Assembly: GCA_913058555.1 (NCBI GenBank)
Contig: CAJXRJ010000249.1
Coordinates: 1-9,495 of the forward strand
From: an uncultured bacterium
GTDB lineage: Bacteria; Planctomycetota; UBA1135; GCA-002686595
Direction: 5' to 3'
Length of the DNA stretch: 9,495 bases
Part shown: in pieces, positions 1-5,801 of the stretch
Position numbering within the stretch: the first letter of the stretch is position 1
How the letters are laid out: each line of letters begins with the position of its first letter
Made by a program: the position numbers and the translations under genes
Notes under the pieces: generated by a model
What the model was told of the DNA's origin: nothing
Database searches by the model: none
What the model saw: only the letters and a program-made list of their open reading frames with translations

Positions 1-11
1 ATAAGAGACAG
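1..11. other. Residual Tn5/Nextera mosaic-end adapter (left end)
   Basis: ATAAGAGACAG at the very first bases equals the last 11 bases of the 19-base Tn5 mosaic end AGATGTGTATAAGAGACAG used in tagmentation libraries. The complementary adapter stands at the other end of the contig in the opposite orientation. Genomic sequence therefore starts at about base 12. It is untrimmed library sequence, not a biological transposon end. Confidence 0.93.
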
Positions 12-97
12 GCCCCCGCCCCGACCGTCCCGACGTTGATGCGACCCACCACCGGGTCGATGCGTTGCAGGGCGGGCGGCCGGCGGCCGATCAGCCG

Positions 98-907
98 ATG
101 AGCGGCCTGCGCCGGTGGCTCTTCCAGACGATCTTCGAGCACGACACGGTCCCTGGCCGAATCTTCGACATCGGCCTACTGCTCGCCATCGTTCTCAGCA
201 TCGGCGTCGTGATGGCCGAGACGGTCGCCTCCATTGCCGCCCACCACGGCCCGACACTTCGGGTGATGGAATGGGTGCTGACGGGGCTCTTCACGGCGGA
301 GTTCCTCACGCGCCTCTATTGCCACCCCAGGCCAGCCGTCTACGCCCGGAGCTTCTTCGGGCTGGTGGACCTGCTGTCGATCCTCCCCACCTACGTGGCA
401 GCCCTCGTCCCGGGCGCCCAGGCCCTGGTGGTGGTGCGCATGCTGCGGCTCGTGCGCGTTTTCCGGATCCTCAAGCTGGCCCACTTTGTCCATCAGGCAG
501 ATGACCTGGCCAAGGCACTCAAAGCGAGCCTTCCGAAGATCATTGTCTTTGTGATCACGGTCGTGGCGCTCACGACGATTTCGGGCTCTGTGATGTACCT
601 GATCGAGGGTCCGGCCCACGGCTTCGACAACATCCCCCGGAGTGTCTACTGGGCCATCGTGACGCTCACGACCGTCGGCTATGGCGACATCTCCCCTGAG
701 ACGCCCGTGGGCCAGTTTGTCTCCTCGATCATCATGATCATGGGCTACGGCGTCATTGCGGTCCCCACCGGCATCGTCAGCGCTGAGCTCGCGCGTGCAC
801 CGCAGCGTTCTCACCTGGCCGGGCAGTGCTGTACCGGCTGCGGCAACGAAACCCACGCCGCTGACGCGCGCTTCTGCAAGCTCTGCGGCACGGACCTGAG
901 ACTATGA
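98..907 (+). CDS. Voltage-sensor-type potassium channel (ion transporter family) with C-terminal zinc ribbon
   Basis: Predicted inner-membrane six-helix cation channel of 269 residues. Visible in order: S1 (about residues 21-43), S2 (58-79), S3 (88-106), S4 with basic residues at every third position (R114, R117, R120, R123, then K126), S5 (144-170), pore helix with the potassium selectivity filter TVGYGD (192-197), and S6 (207-231) with an AVPTG bend. Bacterial Kv-type channels such as KvAP share this plan, so potassium selectivity is well supported and voltage gating is likely. The cytoplasmic tail ends in a four-cysteine zinc-ribbon pattern, C245-x2-C248-x11-C260-x2-C263, which is an uncommon addition. 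ATG at 98 is preferred because the family begins about ten residues before the amphipathic stretch RRWLFQTIFEHD. A TTG at 65 would add 11 Gly/Arg/Pro-rich residues. The frame stays open upstream to the adapter, so a start off the contig cannot be excluded. The stop overlaps the next start (ATGA), implying coupled translation with the glycosyltransferase. Confidence 0.9.
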   Translation: MSGLRRWLFQTIFEHDTVPGRIFDIGLLLAIVLSIGVVMAETVASIAAHHGPTLRVMEWVLTGLFTAEFLTRLYCHPRPAVYARSFFGLVDLLSILPTYVAALVPGAQALVVVRMLRLVRVFRILKLAHFVHQADDLAKALKASLPKIIVFVITVVALTTISGSVMYLIEGPAHGFDNIPRSVYWAIVTLTTVGYGDISPETPVGQFVSSIIMIMGYGVIAVPTGIVSAELARAPQRSHLAGQCCTGCGNETHAADARFCKLCGTDLRL

Positions 908-1980
908 CGGGTCCAGACGCTCGGGTACCGAGGGCTCCTCTCCCGCGCAAGATTCTCATTGTCCGGCTCGGGGCCATCGGCGACGTGACCAACGCCCTCG
1001 TCGTCGCCAATGCGATCAAGGACGCGGATCCGGGCGTCGTCATTGGGTGGGCGGTCCATCCCCTGAGCCTGCCGCTGCTCGAGGGACACCCCTCGGTGGA
1101 TCGAGTGCACCCGTGGCCACGCAAGAGCGGGTTCGCCGGATTCAGGGCTCTGATGGGGAGCATCCGCCGTGCCCGCTACGACGCGGCGCTGGACCTTCAG
1201 CGACTGCAGAAGAGCACCCTCATCGCTCGCATGTCCGGGGCCAAGCGTGTCATTGGCTTCGACCGGCCAAGGTCCAAGGAGCTCAGCTGGATTTGGACGG
1301 GGGAGCGGATCGCCCCGGGGCCCAGGCGCGAGCACATGGCGCTTCAGTACATGCGTTTCCCGGCACTGCTCGGCGCCGGCCTCTCCGCGCCCAGGCGCTC
1401 CCTGCCGGCCCCACCCGCGGCCGAGAACTTCGCCACCGAGTTCGTTGAGCAGAACGGAGCGCCGCTTCTCATCAACCTTGGCGCTTCGAAGCCAGAGAAG
1501 CTCTGGCCCACCGCCTCATTTCGAGAACTGCTGCGCACGCTCCACGGGGGACGCTCGGGGACGGACGTGGGCCCCCTTGTTTTGACCGGTGGACCAGGGG
1601 ATATACCCGCAGCCGAGGCGCTCATGGAGGGCTCCCATGGCGTCATCAACTTAGCCGGTAAGACCACCCTTCCGGAGCTCTGGGAACTCAGCAGGCGCAG
1701 CCAAGCAATGGTCACCGCCGACACGGGACCCATGCACCTCTGCGCAGCCGTGGGAACCCCTGTGCTGGCGATCTTCGGTCCGGGCGACCCAGCTCGCACT
1801 GGACCGTACGGGCGCGGACACGCCGTTCTACAGGGGGGCGAGTTGCTCCCCTTCGCCGGTCTCTCTGTAGACCCCGCCAAGCCACGTGTCCAAGCCCCCA
1901 TGGGGAAGACCCGTGTCGAGACGGTCCTTGAAGTCCTTCCCGAGCTTCTCAAGCCACAGGCGCCACAGGTCGAGACCTGA
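904..1980 (+). CDS. Family 9 glycosyltransferase, ADP-heptose:LPS heptosyltransferase type
   Basis: Soluble or membrane-peripheral GT-B transferase of 358 residues, the usual size for GT9 enzymes that add heptose to the LPS inner core or to similar glycans. The N-terminal nucleotide-fold opening ILIVRLGAIGDV (17-28) is the family hallmark. DLQRLQKS and the following VIGFDR (about 97-120) match the acceptor-side domain. The C-terminal half has the donor-site motifs GASKPEKLWP (193-202) and DTGPMHLCAAVGTPVLAIFGP (273-293). The ATG overlaps the stop of the potassium-channel gene (ATGA). No strong ribosome binding site is seen, so translational re-initiation is likely. Whether the donor is ADP-heptose or another sugar cannot be read from the sequence. 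The first 14 residues are a Pro/Arg-rich extension, possibly non-conserved. The pairing with a channel gene is odd and may be only transcriptional. Confidence 0.9.
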   Translation: MTGPDARVPRAPLPRKILIVRLGAIGDVTNALVVANAIKDADPGVVIGWAVHPLSLPLLEGHPSVDRVHPWPRKSGFAGFRALMGSIRRARYDAALDLQRLQKSTLIARMSGAKRVIGFDRPRSKELSWIWTGERIAPGPRREHMALQYMRFPALLGAGLSAPRRSLPAPPAAENFATEFVEQNGAPLLINLGASKPEKLWPTASFRELLRTLHGGRSGTDVGPLVLTGGPGDIPAAEALMEGSHGVINLAGKTTLPELWELSRRSQAMVTADTGPMHLCAAVGTPVLAIFGPGDPARTGPYGRGHAVLQGGELLPFAGLSVDPAKPRVQAPMGKTRVETVLEVLPELLKPQAPQVET

Positions 1981-2029
1981 TCTGAGAGAACTATGACAGC
2001 TCTGTGAATAACCGCACACGGGTTCCCTG

Positions 2030-2044
2030 ATCGGGGGCCCCGAT
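2030..2044. repeat. Short GC-rich inverted repeat (hairpin)
   Basis: ATCGGGG and CCCCGAT are perfect reverse complements separated by one G. As RNA they would form a 6-bp stem with a 3-base loop, 50 bases after the GT9 stop. This could contribute to transcript 3'-end formation or protection. The lack of a downstream U-tract argues against intrinsic termination. Confidence 0.4.
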
Positions 2045-2053
2045 GGCCCACCA

Positions 2054-2071
2054 CCGAGATATCTTTCTCGG
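2054..2071. repeat. Short inverted repeat, possible operator or hairpin
   Basis: The arms CCGAGA and TCTCGG are perfect complements around the 6-base spacer TATCTT, and lie 84 bases before the sugar-transferase start. The size and spacing would suit a dimeric regulator site or an RNA hairpin. One copy only is present and arms this short arise easily by chance. Confidence 0.25.
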
Positions 2072-2154
2072 GGTCCGCGTATGTCCAAGCGTCCCCCCCC
2101 GGTCGACATGCCCGGCGAATCTATCCGTTAGAAGCCGCCCTTTTTTCCGCCCAC

Positions 2155-3528
2155 ATGTTTCCTAGCCCGAAGTGGCTCCAGAAGCGCAAACGCTGGAGCA
2201 GACTCCCGAGCGAGAAGGATGTACTTTCGATTCCTGGTGTGCTTGCACCAACGGAACTTGAAAGCGCCTTCCAGCGCGAACGCGCCCGAGTGGATCGCAA
2301 CGACAATTGCTTTTCCATCGTGGTCTTTCGCGTGGACGAAAGGAGGCCCGACGACCTCAAGCGCCTGACGTACCTGCTCACAGAGCGGATCCGTGCCTAC
2401 GACGCCGTCGGACTCGTGGACGGTGAGCGCATCGCGACCCTCCTGCCGGAGACCGACGGCGAGGGTTCATGGATCTTCGCGGACAGCGCCATGGGCCAGT
2501 TCGCGAGCCTCGACCTGCGGGTCAAGTGCGACGTCTACACCTACCCCCATCCCGGGGCGGGCCAAGAAGAGTCGCCGGAGACACAGAGCGGAGCGAACCC
2601 TGAGTTTGAGTCTCGCTTTCAACGGGACTCAGCGGCCGCTGGCTCCAAGACCCTCTCCGACTTCACGGACCACCCAGCGGGGAGTCCCGCAGGAGGCAGC
2701 GGTGGCAGTCCCATGCGAAGGACGGGGACTGACGGGCCCGCTGCCTCGGCGGCCCCCGCCACGGAGTCCCCATCGAAAGCCGACTCCGTAGAGCTCCCCA
2801 GCGCCCACGCGCGCCTCCGGGCCGTCGATGCACCGAAGGATCTCCCGCTGGCCAAGGCGATGGACGCCCATTCGGTTCCCGTCGAAGGGATGCGCCCCAT
2901 CCGTGACCTTGCTCCGCTGTTCGAAGAGCGCCTCCCCATCTACCGCCGCGCGGTCGACATCCTCGTCTCAGGCGCTGCGATCCTCCTCGTCTCCCCCATC
3001 CTCCTCGCCACCGCGATCGCGGTGAAGACCACGTCACCGGGGTCGATGATCTTCTCCCAGTGGCGGGCCGGCCGCGGTGGACGCCCCTTCCGGTTCTACA
3101 AGTTCCGGTCCATGTACATGGACGCCGAAGAGCGCAAGAACGACCTGCGCCTTGTGAATGAGAAGGACGGCCCGATCTTCAAGATCAAGAACGACCCGCG
3201 CATCACGCCCGTGGGCCGAATCATCAGGCGCCTGAGTATCGACGAGCTCCCGCAGCTCTTCAACGTGCTCAAGGGCGACATGACCCTGGTGGGCCCTCGC
3301 CCTCCGGTGATGGACGAAGTCGCAGCCTACGAATCCTGGCAGCGCCAACGCCTCGACATCACGGGTGGCCTGACTTGCATCTGGCAGGTGAGCGGACGCA
3401 GCGAAGTGAGCTTCGACGATTGGATGCGGATGGACATCCGGTACAAGCACAACCGCACCCTCGGCATGGACATCAAGCTCGTGTGGCGCACCTTCGGCGC
3501 GGTCTTCTCAGGCCGCGGCGCGTACTGA
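2155..3528 (+). CDS. Polyprenyl-phosphate sugar phosphotransferase (monotopic PGT) with N-terminal degenerate GGDEF-like domain
   Basis: Transfers a sugar-1-phosphate from a nucleotide sugar to the polyprenyl phosphate carrier, the committing step of polysaccharide repeat-unit synthesis, at the cytoplasmic face of the inner membrane. The C-terminal third is a complete bacterial sugar-transferase domain. It has a reentrant hydrophobic helix (about 265-292) with the Ser-Pro break (280-281), FYKFRSM (314-320), the catalytic Asp-Glu dyad D363-E364 in SIDELPQLFNVLKGDM, then VGPRPP (379-384), GGLTCIWQVSGR and a C-terminal helix ending DIKLVW. Unlike WbaP-type enzymes it has no four-helix N-terminal part. 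Residues 30-125 instead resemble a shortened GGDEF domain, with DGERI (89-93) in place of GGDEF, followed by ATLLPET, and RAYD (80-83) at the position of the c-di-GMP I-site. A Gly/Ser/Pro/Ala-rich linker (about 131-245) joins the two parts. No clear ribosome binding site precedes the ATG, and an internal GTG at 2239 is possible but would cut into the N-terminal domain. The acceptor step is confident, the sugar unknown. Confidence 0.92.
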   Translation: MFPSPKWLQKRKRWSRLPSEKDVLSIPGVLAPTELESAFQRERARVDRNDNCFSIVVFRVDERRPDDLKRLTYLLTERIRAYDAVGLVDGERIATLLPETDGEGSWIFADSAMGQFASLDLRVKCDVYTYPHPGAGQEESPETQSGANPEFESRFQRDSAAAGSKTLSDFTDHPAGSPAGGSGGSPMRRTGTDGPAASAAPATESPSKADSVELPSAHARLRAVDAPKDLPLAKAMDAHSVPVEGMRPIRDLAPLFEERLPIYRRAVDILVSGAAILLVSPILLATAIAVKTTSPGSMIFSQWRAGRGGRPFRFYKFRSMYMDAEERKNDLRLVNEKDGPIFKIKNDPRITPVGRIIRRLSIDELPQLFNVLKGDMTLVGPRPPVMDEVAAYESWQRQRLDITGGLTCIWQVSGRSEVSFDDWMRMDIRYKHNRTLGMDIKLVWRTFGAVFSGRGAY

Positions 3529-3583
3529 CCTGATCGAAGGCCGCCCACGGGGATGTCTCCGGGGCCCCCCCCAGGGACCAGGA

Positions 3584-4822
3584 CTACCGCGACTCGAGCG
3601 AGTCGCGGATGAGACCGAGGGCCGTTTCCGCCCGCGAGGTCCAACTGGCTGTGGCGACGTGGGCCCTCCCCCGTGCCAAACGCGCTTCATCGGGGTCGTC
3701 GATGCCCCGCTGAATGGCGGCTGCGAACGGCCCCGCCTCGTTTTCGATGTCGAGCAGGCCCCCGTAGTGGCGCAGCTCCGGAAAGTCCGTCGAGACGATG
3801 GGGCGCCCGGTGGCGAGGTACTCCTTCAGCTTGATCGGATTGCATGCCTCGATCCACTCGGAGCGGTGCCAGGGCATCAGCAGCACGTCCATGGCGGCCA
3901 TCGTCGCGGCGACCTCCTCGTAGGGAATACGCCCGGTGAGATGCAGGTTCGGGCACTCGCTCGACCATCCTTCGGGCAAGGTGCAGCCTCCGACCAGGAC
4001 GATCTGAACGTCTGGGAGGCGCTTCGCGACGTCGAGGATGAGCTCGTGATCGAAGACCGCAGAGTCGATGTCGCCGATGAATCCTGCGCGCGGGCCTGGG
4101 ATTCCACGCACGGACTCTGGAGCGCCAGCGCCCCGGGCGTCGGCCGCAGACCCGGCCGCAACGAAGTCGTCAAAGTCCACGCCGTGGTCAACGAATTCAC
4201 CGTTCGAGACCTGGTCTCGCTCTTCGCCGAAAAGATGCCTTGAGCAATAGAACACGACGTTGGCGCGCTCCTTCAGCTCCGCGTCGAAGCCCGCGATGAG
4301 CTGCTTGTCCACGCCCTCGTACGCCTCGAAGCGGTCCGTTCGCTGGTAGACGATGCCCGCTGGACGCAGGTGATCCAGGGCGGCCACACCGGGGGGGCAA
4401 GCCACCCATACCAACGGCCGACGGATGCCTAGCTTGCGCGCGGCTCGTTGGATCTGACGGGGAAGGAGCCATCCCGAGATCGCCATGCCACGGCGCCCAG
4501 GAACGACGATCGGACTTTGCACCGCGAACCCTGGACGGATGCGCACGAGGCCGCGGGAGAAGCTCCTTAGCTTCCGGATCACGCGCTTCCAGAACATGCC
4601 GCCCTCGGTCACGGTCGGCACGCGCATGCCAATGGAGTTGACGTAGAGCACCGGCATATGCGCCGACAGCTCACGCATCATCTGCATGTCGTAGTGCGCG
4701 CGGTTGTGGTACCACCAGTCCTCTCCGCCGAAGCAGATGATCCCGTCGAAGGGAGCTGGACCCGGCTGACCGCTCGCGCTCTCGGATTCGCTGCGCATGG
4801 GCTCCTCTAGCTTCTGACTCAT
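3584..4822 (-). CDS. GT-B glycosyltransferase, TuaH-like / GT4-type
   Basis: Predicted cytoplasmic glycosyltransferase of 412 residues that would add a sugar to the lipid-linked repeat unit. The N-terminal part has FGGEDWWYHNRAHYDMQMM (31-49), which resembles proteins annotated as teichuronic-acid transferase TuaH. The C-terminal Rossmann half has RAGFIGDID (245-253), VQIVLVGG (272-279), LTGRIPYEEVAATMAAMDVLLMPW (295-318) and the donor-site segment NPIKLKEYLATGRPIVSTD (328-346). The start at 4822 is chosen because it overlaps the previous stop (ATGA). An internal Met at residue 9 is the alternative. The first 24 residues are Ser/Glu/Pro-rich and probably disordered. It is the last gene of the minus-strand operon, and its final codons form one arm of a palindrome at the convergent junction. 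Donor and acceptor cannot be deduced. Confidence 0.85.
   Translation of the reverse strand: MSQKLEEPMRSESESASGQPGPAPFDGIICFGGEDWWYHNRAHYDMQMMRELSAHMPVLYVNSIGMRVPTVTEGGMFWKRVIRKLRSFSRGLVRIRPGFAVQSPIVVPGRRGMAISGWLLPRQIQRAARKLGIRRPLVWVACPPGVAALDHLRPAGIVYQRTDRFEAYEGVDKQLIAGFDAELKERANVVFYCSRHLFGEERDQVSNGEFVDHGVDFDDFVAAGSAADARGAGAPESVRGIPGPRAGFIGDIDSAVFDHELILDVAKRLPDVQIVLVGGCTLPEGWSSECPNLHLTGRIPYEEVAATMAAMDVLLMPWHRSEWIEACNPIKLKEYLATGRPIVSTDFPELRHYGGLLDIENEAGPFAAAIQRGIDDPDEARLARGRAHVATASWTSRAETALGLIRDSLESR
3587..3608. terminator. Perfect 10-bp inverted repeat at the convergent gene junction
   Basis: The arms CCGCGACTCG (3587-3596) and CGAGTCGCGG (3599-3608) are exact reverse complements separated by AG, so a 9-bp stem with a 4-base loop can form in RNA from either strand. 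It lies 58 bases after the sugar-transferase stop on the + strand and covers the last sense codons of the minus-strand glycosyltransferase just before its TAG. No U-tract follows on either side, so a role as a bidirectional 3'-end hairpin, perhaps with Rho, is inference. Confidence 0.45.
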
Positions 4823-5352
4823 GATCCCCGGGCGGCTCGCCCGCTCCCCCGTGCCCCATCGGCGCCCATGTGCTCGTTCAGAAAGGAGCGCAGTCGATCG
4901 ACGAGGGGGCCCGTCGCGTGGTTTCCCACCGCGCTGCCCCCGTGCGGCTCAGCGCGTAGCGCTGCCTCGATCAACTCGCCGACCTCCGATTCATCCACCG
5001 TTGCAAAGACGGCTGGCCGGCCCCCGAATCGATCGACGGTCGTGACCTGATGGTCGTTCCGGGTCTCGCTGAGGGCTGCCCGCCGCGCCAGCATGACCAC
5101 GGGCTTGCCCGCCGAAAGAGCCGCCATGAGCGTCCCCGTTCCTGCGTGCCCGACGACCATGGACGCCCGCGCGATCTCCGCCTCGAACTCGGCAGGCCCG
5201 AGCCCACGGGCGGAGCGAAAACCGATGGGGGCGTCGTCTGTGTCCCCCACCTGGAAGAACACGTCGTCCCGGCCCGCGCCCTTGGCCCAGGCCTCGACGG
5301 CCCGGACCAGACGCGGAAAGGGTAGCTGGCTACCTACGGTCACGAAGATCAT
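4819..5352 (-). CDS. Alg13/PssE-like glycosyltransferase catalytic subunit (GT28 C-terminal fold)
   Basis: Small protein of 177 residues corresponding to the C-terminal, donor-binding half of MurG/GT28 enzymes. Family members such as Alg13, PssE and Cps14G act as catalytic partners of an Alg14/PssD-type membrane protein, together adding the second sugar to the lipid-linked unit. It opens with MIFVTVGSQLPFPRLVRAVE (1-20), the usual start of this family. It contains the sugar-nucleotide site VVGHAGTGTLMAALSAGKP (66-84) and VVMLARRAALSETRNDHQ (85-102). The start has a good ribosome binding site, GGGGAG, six bases upstream, and overlaps the stop of the Alg14-like gene (ATGA), as expected for two subunits made in equal amounts. 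The last 15 residues are Gly/Arg/Ala-rich and probably variable. The donor sugar (UDP-GlcNAc, UDP-Gal or UDP-GlcA in known pairs) is not evident. Confidence 0.9.
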   Translation of the reverse strand: MIFVTVGSQLPFPRLVRAVEAWAKGAGRDDVFFQVGDTDDAPIGFRSARGLGPAEFEAEIARASMVVGHAGTGTLMAALSAGKPVVMLARRAALSETRNDHQVTTVDRFGGRPAVFATVDESEVGELIEAALRAEPHGGSAVGNHATGPLVDRLRSFLNEHMGADGARGSGRAARGS

Positions 5353-5801
5353 AGGACGCTCCCCGCATACTCCGGTCCGTCGGGACGCGCGAGCTCAGGC
5401 CATTGGGTGAGCCAAAGGTCCGCGTACTTGCCAGCCTTCTCGCCGCTGAGCGAGAGCTTGTCGCCGTTGGCAAAACTGTCGATCCAAACCGTCTTCGCGC
5501 CCATCTTCTTTGCGAGGTAGAGCGCAAACCACCCGGGCGCGGCCCCCGTGGTGATCACGACCCGCGGCCGCTCGCGCAGCAGAATCCAAGTCACCTCGAG
5601 CGCTGACTTGAGGAGCAATAGCTTGTCCCAGCGGCTCGCCTCCGTCACCGTCTTGAAGCGGGCCCCTGGCACGTCGCGCTGGAATCCGGGCTCCGTCGTA
5701 ACGTAAGTCGTTTCGTATTCATCGAAGAGCGGCGCGAGGCGCACGAGCTCTTTCCAGTGTCCACCGCCGGAGGCGATGGCGAGCAGCCGTGGACGCTTCA
5801 A
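5349..5801 (-). CDS. Alg14/PssD-like membrane-anchoring glycosyltransferase subunit
   Basis: Partner of the following Alg13/PssE-like protein. In known pairs this subunit supplies the membrane anchor and acceptor-binding half. With the chosen start the protein has 150 residues, the usual length. It shows the N-terminal glycine-rich loop LLAIASGGGHWKEL (6-19), a hydrophobic membrane-associating stretch LLLLKSALEVTWILL (61-75), VVITTGAAPGWFALYLAKK (81-99) and WIDSFANGDKLSLSGEKAG (106-124). The start is set at TTG (5801-5799). It has the ribosome binding site AGGGGG seven bases upstream, makes a TTGA overlap with the preceding stop, and puts the glycine-rich loop at the correct distance from the N-terminus. 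An ATG at 5879 would add 26 basic residues lying inside the upstream gene and is less likely. Confidence 0.88.
   Translation of the reverse strand: MKRPRLLAIASGGGHWKELVRLAPLFDEYETTYVTTEPGFQRDVPGARFKTVTEASRWDKLLLLKSALEVTWILLRERPRVVITTGAAPGWFALYLAKKMGAKTVWIDSFANGDKLSLSGEKAGKYADLWLTQWPELARPDGPEYAGSVL
5359..5364 (-). promoter_or_regulatory. Ribosome binding site of the Alg13/PssE-like gene
   Basis: GGGGAG on the minus strand, six bases before the ATG at 5352. It lies inside the final codons of the Alg14-like gene and supports the ATGA-overlap start. Confidence 0.6.

Larger units (their letters stand above)
1981..2154 (+). other. Intergenic region with two small hairpins before the sugar transferase
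   Basis: The 174 bases between the GT9 stop and the sugar-transferase start hold no supported gene. Two inverted repeats lie close together. ATCGGGGGCCCCGAT (2030-2044) can form a 6-bp stem with a 3-base loop. CCGAGA (2054-2059) pairs with TCTCGG (2066-2071) around a 6-base loop. Neither is followed by a T-run, so they are not classical intrinsic terminators. An 8-base C-run (2093-2100) and a 6-base T-run (2141-2146) follow. A promoter for the downstream gene would be expected here, but I see no convincing -35/-10 pair. Confidence 0.5.

Noticed and set aside
2081..2131. 16-codon open frame (ATG to TAG) that could encode a leader peptide before the sugar transferase
   Set aside because: It is too short to separate from chance, with a Pro-run encoded by the C-tract and only a weak purine stretch upstream. 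No attenuator structure follows it.
2103..2132. Possible promoter (TCGACA and a weak TTAGAA-like box) before the sugar transferase
   Set aside because: The -10 match is poor and the -35 is a single mismatch-bearing hexamer, too weak to report in GC-rich DNA.
3555..3572. G4C8 stretch between the convergent genes as a terminator stem
   Set aside because: GGGGCCCC is a palindrome with no loop and no adjoining T-run. A longer stem could not be drawn.
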